A stretch of DNA of 64,000 nt from Lysobacter oculi (GCF_003293695.1 NZ_CP029556.1:72001-136000), one strand, 5' to 3'. Counted from the stretch's first letter, positions 39,734 to 50,474 are shown. Translations and numbers: made by a program. The notes: generated by a model from the sequence alone, not told the origin.

Positions 39734-40894
39734 ATGGACGCGATGCCGCCCGGCACTTTCGATGTGATGCTGGTGTTCGGCACGCGCCCGGAAGCGATCA
39801 AGATGGCGCCGGTCCTGCACGCCCTGCGTGCGCGTGGCGACCTGCGCGTGGGTGTATGCGTGAGCGCGCAGCACCGGCAGATGCTCGACCAGGTGCTGGC
39901 GCTGTTCGACATCGTGCCCGACGACGACCTCGACCTGATGCGCCCCGGCCAGGACCTCACCGGCGTCACCTGCGGCGTGCTGTCCGGCATGCAGCGCATC
40001 CTCGCCGCGCGCCGCCCGCGCATGGTGCTGGTGCATGGCGATACCAGCACCACGTTCTCGGCGGCGCTGGCGGCGTTCTATGCCGGTATCGAAGTGGGCC
40101 ATGTCGAGGCCGGCCTGCGCACCGGCAACATGCGCGCGCCCTGGCCCGAGGAAATGAACCGGCGGCTCACCGCGCCACTCACCACGCTGCACTTCGCGCC
40201 CACGCCGCGCGCCCGCGCCAACCTGATCATGGAAGGCATGGCCGAGGCGAGCATCGAAGTCACCGGCAATACCGTGATCGACGCGCTGCTGCAGGTGCGC
40301 GAGCGGCTGCGCACCGATGCCGTGCTGGATGCGGAGATGCGCGAACGCTTCGGCTTCCTGTCGCCTTCGCGGCGCATGGTGCTGGTCACCGGCCACCGCC
40401 GCGAGAACTTCGGCGACGGCTTCGAACACATCTGCATGGCGCTGCGCGAGCTGTCGGAACGCGAGGACGTGGAGATCGTCTATCCGGTCCACCTCAACCC
40501 GAACGTGCAGGAGCCGGTCAAGCGCATCCTCGGTGACCGTGGCCGCGTGCACCTGATCGAGCCGCAGGACTACCTGCCCTTCGTGTGGCTGATGGATCGC
40601 GCCACGCTGCTCATCACCGACTCCGGCGGCATCCAGGAGGAAGCACCTTCGCTCGGCAAGCCGGTGCTGGTGATGCGCGATGTCACCGAACGCCCGGAAG
40701 CGGTGGAGGCGGGCACCGTGCGGCTGGTCGGCACCGATACCGCGCGCATCGTCGCCGCCGCGACCGCGCTGCTCGATGACGAGGCCGCGTACAAATCGAT
40801 GTCGCGCGGGCACAACCCGTATGGCGATGGCCATGCATCGGAGCGGATCGCCGCGCGCGTCGCCCGGCATCTGGGCATGCACGCCATCGTTTAG
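39734..40894 (+). CDS. wecB: UDP-N-acetylglucosamine 2-epimerase
   Basis: Non-hydrolysing epimerase converting UDP-GlcNAc to UDP-ManNAc; 386 aa. Landmarks are F-G-T-R-P-E-A-I-K (about residues 15-23), H-G-D-T-S-T-T (about residue 98), H-V-E-A-G-L-R-T (about residue 123), the T-G-H-R-R-E-N substrate site (about residue 219) and T-D-S-G-G-I-Q-E-E (about residue 295). It starts one base after the nfrA stop, so it is part of the nfr operon and would supply the sugar donor for the polymer. No wecC or enterobacterial common antigen genes are nearby. Confidence 0.95.
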   Translation: MDAMPPGTFDVMLVFGTRPEAIKMAPVLHALRARGDLRVGVCVSAQHRQMLDQVLALFDIVPDDDLDLMRPGQDLTGVTCGVLSGMQRILAARRPRMVLVHGDTSTTFSAALAAFYAGIEVGHVEAGLRTGNMRAPWPEEMNRRLTAPLTTLHFAPTPRARANLIMEGMAEASIEVTGNTVIDALLQVRERLRTDAVLDAEMRERFGFLSPSRRMVLVTGHRRENFGDGFEHICMALRELSEREDVEIVYPVHLNPNVQEPVKRILGDRGRVHLIEPQDYLPFVWLMDRATLLITDSGGIQEEAPSLGKPVLVMRDVTERPEAVEAGTVRLVGTDTARIVAAATALLDDEAAYKSMSRGHNPYGDGHASERIAARVARHLGMHAIV

Positions 40895-40918
40895 GTGCGC
40901 CGGGAAAATTTCCGCAAC

Positions 40919-40956
40919 GCAACAAAAATGCCTTGGTTTCAGGGCATTTTTGTTGC
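40919..40956. terminator. Terminator of the nfr-wecB operon
   Basis: Perfect 14-bp stem (40919-40932 with 40943-40956) with AAAAA/TTTTT inside the arms and a 10-base loop, 24 bases after wecB. Confidence 0.85.
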
Positions 40957-40979
40957 AATGCGAGATTGATGCGTACGTA

Positions 40980-41009
40980 TTGACGCCGCTTCATACGCTG
41001 GCGTAGGTT
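40980..41009 (+). promoter_or_regulatory. Possible promoter of the SGNH-hydrolase operon
   Basis: TTGACG (40980-40985), 18-base spacer, TAGGTT (41004-41009). The -10 is a weak match. It leaves a leader of about 120 bases before the ATG at 41136. Confidence 0.35.
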
Positions 41010-41135
41010 GGGCCCCGGCATCGCACAGGGGGACTGGCGATGTCGCAGTCGAGGGATCCATAAGCACCCGTCAGCGTCGCCGGCAACGTGGCGATGGCGG
41101 CCATCTGCAATCCAACCTCCTCGGGGAACCCGGCC

Positions 41136-42224
41136 ATGGCCAATCGCTTCGCCAAGTCGCTGCGCCTGCTTTCAACCGCCCTCCTCGTGTGCGCCACCGC
41201 CCTGCCGGCGATGGCCAGCACGCTCACCCAGAACGTGTCATGGACGGTCAACCGTTCCGACACCACCACCAAGTACCGCACCGTCGCCTACGGCGATTCG
41301 ATCTACGCCGGCTACAACACCTCCATCTCCAACGCCGCGAAATATTCGGCGCCCACTGTGGAGTCGGAGTACCTCTCGGGCGCATGGCGTGCCGATGTCG
41401 AGAGCATCCGCCGCGCCAAGTCGGGTGCGGTCGCCTCCGACGTGTACCAGAACAAGATCGTGGCCGAGAAGTCGTACATGCAGGCCAGTTCCACCCGCGT
41501 CGTGACCTTCGAGATGTGCGGCAACGACGGCCTGCAGGCGCGTACCAGCTTCAAGTCGCAGAGCGGCACCTGCAATTACCAGGTGCTCGAAAGCGCCATC
41601 CAGAACTGCAGGACGTATGTGGCCGCATCGATGGACTTCATCAACGCCAACGCCTATCCGGGCGTGAAGCAGAAAGTCATCAGCAACCTGTACTACCCCG
41701 GCTACAACGCCGACAACGTGCGGAGCGGCTGCAAGGACGCGGCGACCGGCCAGACCGTCAACCTGCGTGACCGCTTCCTGGTGGCGATGGCGCGGATGAA
41801 CTACTGGATGTGCGAATACGCGCGCCAGAAGGGCTTCCAGTGCGCCGACAGCTTCGCCGACTACATGGGCGCGGACTACGACACCAATGGCGACGGGCAG
41901 ATCGATTCCGAAGCCCTGCGCTACGTGGCCGGCGACACCGAGTCCAGCTACGTCAACCGTGTCGCCGGCACGCTCCGCTCCACGTTGCGCGATGCCAACA
42001 CGCACTTCGTTTCGTCGTCGAGCAGCTTCGACTACATCCAGTCCGATGACGTCCATCCCACCTACACCGGCGGCACCGTGTCGGCGGGCATCTGGGGCGG
42101 CAGCACGGGCAGCGGCGCGCCGCGCTACACGGCGTTCACCAATGGCCGCAACCCGCTCTGGAACCAGTACGGCCATGAGCGCATGGGCTGGCTGCTTTCC
42201 ACCCGCGGTCCGGCCGCACCCTGA
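41136..42224 (+). CDS. Secreted SGNH/GDSL hydrolase
   Basis: A 362-aa secreted esterase-type hydrolase. Signal peptide residues 1-28 (ends A-M-A-S). SGNH blocks: Y-G-D-S-I-Y-A-G (Ser nucleophile about residue 54), C-G-N-D-G (block III, about residue 128) and D-D-V-H-P-T (block V, about residue 307). Between III and V is D-T-N-G-D-G-Q-I-D (about residue 250), an EF-hand/dockerin-like calcium loop. Six or more Cys suggest disulfides. It has no autotransporter barrel. The next gene starts 6 bases after its stop, so it heads a three-gene operon with an Lnt-like acyltransferase. Substrate unknown; de-acetylation of a polysaccharide or lipid is plausible. Confidence 0.85.
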   Translation: MANRFAKSLRLLSTALLVCATALPAMASTLTQNVSWTVNRSDTTTKYRTVAYGDSIYAGYNTSISNAAKYSAPTVESEYLSGAWRADVESIRRAKSGAVASDVYQNKIVAEKSYMQASSTRVVTFEMCGNDGLQARTSFKSQSGTCNYQVLESAIQNCRTYVAASMDFINANAYPGVKQKVISNLYYPGYNADNVRSGCKDAATGQTVNLRDRFLVAMARMNYWMCEYARQKGFQCADSFADYMGADYDTNGDGQIDSEALRYVAGDTESSYVNRVAGTLRSTLRDANTHFVSSSSSFDYIQSDDVHPTYTGGTVSAGIWGGSTGSGAPRYTAFTNGRNPLWNQYGHERMGWLLSTRGPAAP

Positions 42225-42230
42225 CCGGCG

Positions 42231-42872
42231 ATGACCGACCCGCATCATGAAAGTCCCTCCCCTCCGCCACCCGACAAAGGTGGCGGAGCGAAACGGCGGC
42301 AGCGCGTCTATCTGCTCATCGGCGGCGCGCTGCTGCTGGCACTGGCCGGGTGCTACGGCTGGATGCGGATGAAGCCGCCCACGCAGGCATCGGCGCCTGC
42401 CTCGGGCACGGGTGCCGCGGTTGACGCCAGCGGCATGCCTGCGGATGCCGGCGACGGCCAGGCCATCGCATCATCGACATCGCCCATGCCCAACGAACCC
42501 GGTGACACCACGCCCGACCTCAAGGACTTCATCCCGCCGGGGCAGGAGCCGACGGTGGGCGAGGTGATCGCGAAACTGCGGGCCGCCGGCATCCATACCG
42601 GCATCGCGGCATTCAACCCGCCCGGCACCAGCCCGCCGCTGATCGGCATCGCCGTGCCGGAAGACTTCCCGCTGCCCGAAGGCTTCGTGCGCCACACGCA
42701 GGCCACCGATGACGGCCAGCGCATCGAGCCGATCCTGATGTTCTCGCCGGACTACGACTTCTACGACAGCCAGGGTCGCCCGATCCAGGTGCCGGATAAC
42801 CGCGTGGTGCCGCCGAAGTACGCACCGCCGGGCCTGAAGATCCGCATGATCCGCATCCCGCCGCCGCTCTGA
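42231..42872 (+). CDS. Single-span membrane protein of unknown function
   Basis: A 213-aa protein with a short Pro/His-rich cytoplasmic segment (about residues 1-24), one membrane helix (about residues 26-43) and a periplasmic Pro-rich linker (about residues 48-95). A small domain follows with G-E-V-I-A-K-L-R-A-A-G-I-H-T-G-I (about residues 105-120) and a late P-E-D-F-P-L-P-E-G-F-V. The end is Pro/Ile-rich. No family was recognised. It is tightly placed between the SGNH hydrolase and Lnt-like genes (6- and 17-base gaps), which suggests it works with them as a periplasmic tether or adaptor; this is inference. Confidence 0.7.
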   Translation: MTDPHHESPSPPPPDKGGGAKRRQRVYLLIGGALLLALAGCYGWMRMKPPTQASAPASGTGAAVDASGMPADAGDGQAIASSTSPMPNEPGDTTPDLKDFIPPGQEPTVGEVIAKLRAAGIHTGIAAFNPPGTSPPLIGIAVPEDFPLPEGFVRHTQATDDGQRIEPILMFSPDYDFYDSQGRPIQVPDNRVVPPKYAPPGLKIRMIRIPPPL

Positions 42873-42889
42873 GCCGGCGCGCTTCCCCC

Positions 42890-45340
42890 ATGGGCATGAC
42901 GCGCTTCGCAGCCGGTGCGCGCGGGTGGGCCGGCATCGCCCTGAGTGCCGGCTTGTTGGCGATGTACGCGCAGGGCGGCATCGCCTTCGTGCTGGGCTTC
43001 GTGGCGCTGCTGCCGTGGATCGTCGGCCTCGACATCCGCCGCAACACACGCGCCACGCTGCTCGACGCCTGGCTGATGAGCATCGCCTTCGTGCTGGCGG
43101 CGTTCCCGTGGTTCGCCTTCGCCATCGCCGACTACCTGGGCATGGCGCCGATGCTGGCGCTGGCCGTGCTGGTCGTGGCCGCGCCCCTGCTGCAGCCGCA
43201 GATCATCGCCTTCGCGCTGGCCCGGCACTGGGTGTCGAAGCGGCACGGTGCGGTGGTGACGATGCTCGCGGCTGCCTCGGCGTGGGTGGGCTGCGAATGG
43301 CTATGGCCGAAGCTGCTCGGCGACACCTTCGGGCACGGCCTCTATCCGTCGCCGTGGTTGCGGCAGTTCGCCGATGTCGGTGGCGCGGCGGGCCTGACCT
43401 TCGCGCTGCTGCTGGCCAACCAGTGGCTGGCGCAGGCCTTCGCGCATCGCAAACAAGCGAGGTCGATGTGGATGCGCCCGTTGCTGCTCGCCGCGTTGGT
43501 GCCGCTGCTGCTCACCGGTTATGGCGCGGCGAGGCTGTCGATGCTGTCGCGTGACGCCTCCGAAGCCACATCCCCCCTGCGCATCGGCATGGTGCAGACC
43601 GGCATCGTCGACTACGAACGCCTGCGTGCGGAGATCGGCGCCGGCGAAGTGATGCGCCGCGTGCTGGACGCGCATTTTTCGCAGTCATGGCCACTGGCGA
43701 AGTCCGGCCAGGTCGATGCGCTGCTGTGGTCGGAAACCGTCTACCCGACCACCTACGGCCATCCCAAGAGCGAGGCCGGCGCGGCTTTCGACAGCGAAGT
43801 CGCCGCCTTTGTGCGTGAGGCCGGCGTACCGCTGGTCTTCGGCACCTACGACCGTGACAGTGCCGGCGAATACAACGCCGCCGCCTTCGTGGAACCGGCC
43901 ACGCCGCTGCTCGGTTTCTATCGCAAGACCCGGCTGTTCTTCGCCACCGAATACCTGCCGCATTGGATGGACGCGGTCGGCCTGCGCCGCCTGCTGCCAT
44001 GGGCGGGCACCTGGCAGCCCGGCTCGGGCGCGCGTGTCATGCCGCTGCGGCTGGCGGATGGCCGCGAGATCCCGGTGCAGGTGCTGATCTGCCTGGACGA
44101 TGTCGATACCCGGCTCGCCCTCGACGGCGCGCGGCAAGGCGCGCAGGCGCTGCTCGGCATGTCCAACGACAGCTGGTTCACCCGCCATCCGCTAGGTGCG
44201 CGGCTGCACCTGCAGGTGGCGGCGTTCCGCAGCATCGAAACGCGGCTGCCGCAGGCGCGCGTCACCAGCAACGGGTTGAGCGCGGTGATCGATGCAGGCG
44301 GCGGGATCGTCGCGCAGAGCCGGATGGGCGAGGCGGCGGTGCTGGTCGGTGCACTCGAAGCCCGCGAGCCGTCGATGACCCTGATGCGCCTGCTCGGCGA
44401 CTGGGTGGGGCTGGCCGCGCTCGGTTGGTTGGGGGTGCTCGCCGCCATCGCCGCGCGTGGAAGGTGGCTGCAGCGCTTCCCGCAGGATGCGCTGACACGC
44501 CGGGTCCCGCTGCCGACGCAGGTGGCCGTGCTCACGCCGCCGCTGCGCGGCCTCATCGCCGCACTGCAGCTGTTCGCGCGCGTGTCGGTGCTGTGGCTGG
44601 CGCTGGCCTGGTGGCTGGACCAGGCCGGGCAGGGCCGCCAGCTCACCCAGCTGCGCAGTTTCGCGATGTGGGTGCTGGCGCCGGAACTGCTGGCCTGGGC
44701 GCTGCTCGGCTGGCATCGCGCACGGCTGGCCGTGGACGGGGGGATGTTGAAGCTGGTGCGGCGTGGCCGCGAATGGCGTGTCGCGCGGCAAGACATCATG
44801 GCGATGCGTGCGTGGATGCTGCCGCTGCCGGGCGAAGGCGTGGACCTGCATGTCGCCCATCCGCCGAAGCTGTCGTTGGCGGACGTGGCTCCGGCCGCGC
44901 TGGCAGAAGCGCTCGGCATCGCGCCGGCCAGTGACGCGCACGAAGCCCGCAGGCTCGCCGCGTCCACCGCACGTACGCAGGCCTATCGACGCGCGTGGGA
45001 CCACCCGCTGGTCAAGTTCGGGCTGTTCCCGCTGCTGCCGGCGCTGATCGCCTTCCGCCTGCACCAGATGATCACCTTCGGCGGCACTTTCGGCGAAGCG
45101 CAGACCTTCGGCTGGGCGGCCTGGTTCACCGCGCTGGGCCTGTGGTGGGCACGCTGGATCGTCAACCTGGCGCTGCTGGCCGGCGTGCTGCGCGCGGCCA
45201 TCGAGCTCATCTGCCTGCCCGCGCAAGGCCTGGCGCCTTCGCGCATCGGCGTATTGCGCCGAGTGCTGGAAGCAGCGGCACGCTGGGCCTACTACCTGGG
45301 CGTGCCGGCATGGCTGGCGTGGCGGATCGGCTGGGGCTGA
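42890..45340 (+). CDS. Lnt-like nitrilase-fold acyltransferase with extra C-terminal half
   Basis: An 816-aa inner-membrane protein. Residues 1-215 hold about six helices. Residues 225-480 are a carbon-nitrogen hydrolase domain with the triad Glu282 (W-S-E-T-V), Lys346 (Y-R-K-T-R) and Cys401 (I-C-L-D-D). Lnt makes lipoproteins tri-acylated; its extra essential Glu eight residues after the Lys is kept (F-A-T-E). The Y-E that follows Cys in E. coli Lnt is L-D here. Usual Lnt length is about 510 aa; this one adds about 300 residues with helices (about 500-620), a small PH-like segment ([13 protein letters not shown]) and more helices. It is probably not the housekeeping Lnt. A start at 42896 is also possible. 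Confidence 0.8.
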   Translation: MGMTRFAAGARGWAGIALSAGLLAMYAQGGIAFVLGFVALLPWIVGLDIRRNTRATLLDAWLMSIAFVLAAFPWFAFAIADYLGMAPMLALAVLVVAAPLLQPQIIAFALARHWVSKRHGAVVTMLAAASAWVGCEWLWPKLLGDTFGHGLYPSPWLRQFADVGGAAGLTFALLLANQWLAQAFAHRKQARSMWMRPLLLAALVPLLLTGYGAARLSMLSRDASEATSPLRIGMVQTGIVDYERLRAEIGAGEVMRRVLDAHFSQSWPLAKSGQVDALLWSETVYPTTYGHPKSEAGAAFDSEVAAFVREAGVPLVFGTYDRDSAGEYNAAAFVEPATPLLGFYRKTRLFFATEYLPHWMDAVGLRRLLPWAGTWQPGSGARVMPLRLADGREIPVQVLICLDDVDTRLALDGARQGAQALLGMSNDSWFTRHPLGARLHLQVAAFRSIETRLPQARVTSNGLSAVIDAGGGIVAQSRMGEAAVLVGALEAREPSMTLMRLLGDWVGLAALGWLGVLAAIAARGRWLQRFPQDALTRRVPLPTQVAVLTPPLRGLIAALQLFARVSVLWLALAWWLDQAGQGRQLTQLRSFAMWVLAPELLAWALLGWHRARLAVDGGMLKLVRRGREWRVARQDIMAMRAWMLPLPGEGVDLHVAHPPKLSLADVAPAALAEALGIAPASDAHEARRLAASTARTQAYRRAWDHPLVKFGLFPLLPALIAFRLHQMITFGGTFGEAQTFGWAAWFTALGLWWARWIVNLALLAGVLRAAIELICLPAQGLAPSRIGVLRRVLEAAARWAYYLGVPAWLAWRIGWG

Positions 45341-45384
45341 GCGCAACGATCCGCCATCCCAATCCCCATCCCCATTCCCAAAGA

Positions 45385-45416
45385 AAACGGGCCGCATCGC
45401 TGCGACCCGTTTTTTC
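45385..45416. terminator. Bidirectional terminator between Lnt-like gene and metK
   Basis: AAAACGGG and CCCGTTTTTT arms with an inner CGCA/TGCG stem and one C-A mismatch; A-run and T-run on either side. It serves both converging genes. Confidence 0.75.
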
Positions 45417-45436
45417 ATTGCATGGAAGCGCGGGGC

Positions 45437-46673
<1,237 letters not shown>

Positions 46674-46713
46674 CGACTTATATCCTTTGATTCGGATGAA
46701 AAGATGGCCGCGG

Positions 46714-46719
46714 ATGATA
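46714..46719 (-). promoter_or_regulatory. Predicted -10 element of metK
   Basis: TATCAT followed by CCGCGG on the minus strand, 40 bases before the metK start, fitting the TAnAATnGCG pattern. Confidence 0.5.
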
Positions 46720-46875
46720 CACCCATGCGGCCGCGTGTGCAGCGCGGGCCCAGTTTGCCCCAACGCGGTTAAGCGCGCGTTGCCCGGCCGGCGTCATCGC
46801 CCTGCCATGTCGCTGCAACCTGACTGACGCACGCCGGCCCGAGCCTGCACGCATCGCCGCCAAGCCTTGCCGCGC

Positions 46876-48579
46876 ATGCGCCAACTCCAGGAACGCCTGC
46901 AACAGCGTTACCCGCACTGGTTCCGTGGCCGCCGCGCGCTGCTGGCCCGGCCATTGCTGCGCGGCGTCGAGCGCTTTTCGCGGCTGGACCGCATCGCCGC
47001 CTTCCTGCGCGACAACGCCGGCCTGCGCGATTTCGACTTCGTGCGTGCGGCGCTCGGCTATCTGCAGGCGGGCTATGCGGTGGACGAGGCGGCGCTGGCG
47101 CGGATTCCGGCCCGTGGCCGCCTGCTGATCGTCGCCAACCATCCCTCCGGCGCGCTGGACGCGCTGGCCCTGCTGGATGCGGTGGGCCGCGTGCGCCGCG
47201 ACGTACGCATCGTCGCCAACGATTTCCTCTCCGCCATCGAGCCGCTGTCCGGCCTGCTGCTGCCGCTGCGCGTGCTCGGCGGCGGCGCGGGTGCGGAATC
47301 GATCCGCGCCATCGAAGCCGCCTTGCGGCGCGAGGAATGCGTGATCGTCTTCCCCGCCGGCGAGGTCTCGCGGCTGTCACCGCGCGGCGTGCGTGACCGG
47401 CGCTGGCGGGGCGGCTTCGTGCGCTTCGCCCGCGCGACGGATTCCCCCGTGCTGCCGATCCGCGTGGAGGCGCGCAACTCGGCGCTGTTCTATGGCGCCT
47501 CGGCCTTGTTCAAGCCGGCCGGCACGGCGTTACTGGCGCGCGAGATGTTCGCGCGGCGGCGTCGCGGTCTGGTGCTGCGGGTGGGTGAAGCCTCGCAGCT
47601 CGATGCGGACGCCGATGCGCGCACGCTGCTGCGGCGCATGCGCGCGTCGCTGTATCGGCTCGGCCACGAAACCATTCCCGCGTTGGCCGCAGCCGAAGCG
47701 ATCGCGCCCGCCGAAGCGCAGGCGGATGTCGAAGCCGGCATCGCCCGGCTTCGATTGCTCGACCGCACCGCCGACTGCAAGGAGATCCGCGTCGGCACGC
47801 TGGCCGTGGACGCGCCGCTGATGCGCGAGATCGGCCGCCTGCGCGAGCTGACCTTCCGCGCAGTGGGCGAGGGCACCGGCCGCGCCCGCGACCTGGACGA
47901 ATACGACGCCGGGTACGAGCACATCGTGCTGTGGGATGCGGAAAAGTCGCGCATCGCCGGCGCCTATCGCGTCGCCCGCGGCGCCCGCATCCTCGCCGAC
48001 AAGGGCGTGGCCGGCTTCTACACCGCCTCGCTGTTCCATTACGCCGACGAGGCGATCCCACGGCTGGCCGCCGGCATGGAACTGGGCCGCAGCTTCGTGG
48101 TGCCCGAGTACTGGAACAGCCGCAGCCTGGACTACCTGTGGCAGGGCATCGGCGCCTATCTGCGTGCGCATCCGGGCGTGCGCTACCTGTTCGGCCCGGT
48201 GTCGATCAGCGCCGCGCTGCCCACCGCCGCCCGCGACGCGCTGGTCGCCTACTACGACCGCTACTACGGCGCCGGCGACGGGCTTGCACGTTCGCTGCGC
48301 CCGTTCGCCTATTTCGATGCGCCGCCGGCGTTTGGCGACGTGGATGCCGAGACCGCGTTCAAGGTGTTGAAGCAGAATCTGGACGCGCTCGGCAGCAGCG
48401 TGCCGACGCTCTACAAGCAGTACACCGAACTGTGCGAACCGGGCGGCGCGCGTTTCCTCGCCTTCGGCGTCGACCCCGGCTTCAGCGATGCCATCGACGG
48501 ATTGATCGAAGTGGATATCGCGGCGATGCGCCCGAAAAAACGCCAGCGTTACCTCGAATCGCGCGGGGCAATCGCGTGA
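46876..48579 (+). CDS. PlsC-type and OlsB-like acyltransferase fusion (OlsF-like)
   Basis: A 567-aa two-domain protein. Residues 80-260 are a lysophospholipid acyltransferase (PlsC-like) domain in which the usual H-x4-D reads N-H-P-S-G-A-L-D, with a later F-P-A-G-E-V-S-R block. Residues 295-540 match the ornithine-acyl-ACP N-acyltransferase/haemolysin family (OlsB-like GNAT): E-Y-D-A-G-Y-E-H-I-V, F-Y-T-A-S-L-F, E-L-G-R-S-F-V-V-P-E-Y-W and Y-L-F-G-P-V-S-I-S. Together these could build ornithine lipid in one polypeptide, as OlsF does. ATG 46876 was chosen; TTG 46867 is a weaker option. The stop overlaps the LpxH-like gene (GTGA). Confidence 0.85.
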   Translation: MRQLQERLQQRYPHWFRGRRALLARPLLRGVERFSRLDRIAAFLRDNAGLRDFDFVRAALGYLQAGYAVDEAALARIPARGRLLIVANHPSGALDALALLDAVGRVRRDVRIVANDFLSAIEPLSGLLLPLRVLGGGAGAESIRAIEAALRREECVIVFPAGEVSRLSPRGVRDRRWRGGFVRFARATDSPVLPIRVEARNSALFYGASALFKPAGTALLAREMFARRRRGLVLRVGEASQLDADADARTLLRRMRASLYRLGHETIPALAAAEAIAPAEAQADVEAGIARLRLLDRTADCKEIRVGTLAVDAPLMREIGRLRELTFRAVGEGTGRARDLDEYDAGYEHIVLWDAEKSRIAGAYRVARGARILADKGVAGFYTASLFHYADEAIPRLAAGMELGRSFVVPEYWNSRSLDYLWQGIGAYLRAHPGVRYLFGPVSISAALPTAARDALVAYYDRYYGAGDGLARSLRPFAYFDAPPAFGDVDAETAFKVLKQNLDALGSSVPTLYKQYTELCEPGGARFLAFGVDPGFSDAIDGLIEVDIAAMRPKKRQRYLESRGAIA

Positions 48580-49389
48580 GCCCGCTACCGCGCCAGCGCG
48601 CGGTGTTCATCTCCGACGTGCACCTGGGGTCCCGCCACTGCCACGCGGCGGAGCTTGCCGCTTTCCTGCGCGGGCTGAGCTGCGACCGCCTGTATCTGGT
48701 CGGCGACATCGTGGACCTGTGGTGGATGGCGCAACGTCACGCGTACTGGCGTGCCGAACACAACGGTGTCGTCGAAGCCCTGCACGCGCTGCGCCGCGCC
48801 GGGACGGACATCATCTACGTGCCCGGCAACCACGACCGCCCCGCGCGACGCCTGTGCGGGCTGGTGCTGCCGGCGATGCGCGTGCGCCGCCGCGCCATCC
48901 ACGTCACCGCCGATGGCCGCCGCCTGCTGGTGGTGCATGGCGACGACTACGACGGCATCACCCACTTCGGTGGGCTGCAGGAAAAATTCGGCGACTGGCT
49001 GTACTACCGCATCCTCACCTGGAACCAGCGCACCAACGCGGTGCGCCGCCGCTTCGGGGATGCGTTACTGGTCGCTGGCGGAATTCCTGAAACGCCGCAG
49101 CATCGCCGCCGAACGCTTCATCCAGCGCTTCGTGCAGGCGGGGCTGGACGATGCGCGACGGCGTGGACTGGACGGCATCGTCTGCGGCCACATCCACCGC
49201 GCATCACTGGTCGAACGCGACGGCCTGGTCTATGCCAACGACGGCGACTGGGTCGAAAGCCTGACCGCGCTGGCCGAGGACCGCGACGGCACCCTGCGCC
49301 TGCTCTCGCATCGCGGGGAAACGCTGGCCAGCATCGCGCCGCGGCTGCGGCTGGCGCACGATCGCGACGCCCTGCCCGTAGCCGCCTGA
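48576..49389 (+). CDS. LpxH-like UDP-2,3-diacylglucosamine diphosphatase family phosphoesterase (frameshift)
   Basis: Calcineurin-like metallophosphoesterase of about 270 aa after repair. Motifs: D-V-H-L-G (residues about 14-18), G-D-I-V-D-L-W-W (about residue 46), G-N-H-D-R (about residue 87), V-V-H-G-D-D-Y-D (about residue 119) and, in the shifted frame, C-G-H-I-H (about residue 203). The layout fits the LpxH-type lipid A enzymes, though a broader phosphoesterase role is possible. At 49056-49059 there is GGGG where GGG keeps the frame (F-G-M-R-Y-W-S-L-A). As written the protein loses its last motif. GTG start overlaps the preceding acyltransferase gene, pointing to membrane-lipid work. Confidence 0.82.
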
Positions 49390-49401
49390 CGCGCCGCGGG
49401 A

Positions 49402-50388
49402 TCAGGCGGCCAGCGGTACGCCGGCGATCAAGGCATCGAAATAGTCGGCGGTGAGCCGGCGCTGGGTGGCGGCATCCGTCGCGCGGTTGACCACGGCGCG
49501 GAAGGCGGCGTTCTCCGGCCGGTCCTTGGCGTACCAGCCCAGGTGCTTGCGGGCGATGCGCACGCCCATGTCCTCGCCATAGAACGCGTGCAGCGCGTCG
49601 AGATGCGAGAGCAGCACATCGCGCACCTCCACCAGCGTCGGCTCGGGCAGGAATTCGCCGCTGGCGAGGTGGTGGGCGATCTCGCGGAAGATCCACGGCC
49701 GGCCCTGCGCGGCGCGACCGACCATCACCGCGTCGCAGCCGGTGGCGTCGAGCACGGCGCGTGCCTTGGCCGGCGAATCGATGTCGCCGTTGGCGATCAC
49801 CGGGATCGTCGCGCGCGACTTGATCGCCGCCACCGTGTCGTACTCGGCCAGGCCGGTGTAGTGCTGGTCGCGGGTGCGGCCGTGCACGGTGAGTGCGGCG
49901 ATGCCGCAGTCCTCGGCGATCCGCGCGATGACCGGCGCGTTGCGGTGCTCCGCATCCCAACCGGTGCGGATCTTCAGCGTCACCGGCACGTCCACCGCGT
50001 CCACCACCGCACCGAGGATGCGCGCCACCAGCGCCTCGTCGCGCATCAGCGCCGAGCCGGCCCAGACGTTGCAGACCTTCTTGGCCGGGCAGCCCATGTT
50101 GATGTCGATGATCTGCGCGCCGTGGTCCACGTTGTGACGCGCGGCGTTGGCCAGCTGCGCCGGATCGGTGCCGGCGATCTGCACGCCGATCGGCGCCGGT
50201 TCGCCCTCGTGGTCCATGCGGTGCAGGGACTTGGGCGTGTGCCAGAAGCGCGGGTCGCTGATCGTCATCTCGCTCATGGCGAGACCGGCGCCGAGCCGCT
50301 TGCACAGCTGGCGGAACGGCTTGTCGGTCACGCCGGCCATCGGGGCCAGCACGACGCGCGGCGTGATGCTGTGCGGCCCGATCTGCAT
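49402..50388 (-). CDS. dusB: tRNA-dihydrouridine synthase B
   Basis: FMN enzyme reducing uridine to dihydrouridine in the tRNA D-loop; 328 aa. The N-terminus L-A-P-M-A-G-V-T-D-K-P-F-R (about residues 15-27) binds FMN. The catalytic Cys is in N-M-G-C-P-A-K-K-V (about residue 98). The H-G-R-T-R-D-Q region (about residue 168) and G-R-A-A-Q-G-R-P-W (about residue 228) are typical of DusB. In enterobacteria dusB is followed by fis; here the next gene converges instead, so fis is not linked. Confidence 0.94.
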   Translation of the reverse strand: MQIGPHSITPRVVLAPMAGVTDKPFRQLCKRLGAGLAMSEMTISDPRFWHTPKSLHRMDHEGEPAPIGVQIAGTDPAQLANAARHNVDHGAQIIDINMGCPAKKVCNVWAGSALMRDEALVARILGAVVDAVDVPVTLKIRTGWDAEHRNAPVIARIAEDCGIAALTVHGRTRDQHYTGLAEYDTVAAIKSRATIPVIANGDIDSPAKARAVLDATGCDAVMVGRAAQGRPWIFREIAHHLASGEFLPEPTLVEVRDVLLSHLDALHAFYGEDMGVRIARKHLGWYAKDRPENAAFRAVVNRATDAATQRRLTADYFDALIAGVPLAA

Positions 50389-50474
50389 GGGCGGATTGTA
50401 AGTGCGGGTGGATCAGCCGGTGCGCTGGCCGAGCGTCAGAGGCCCGCGGCCCCTGGAAATGGGGCGATGAAGCG

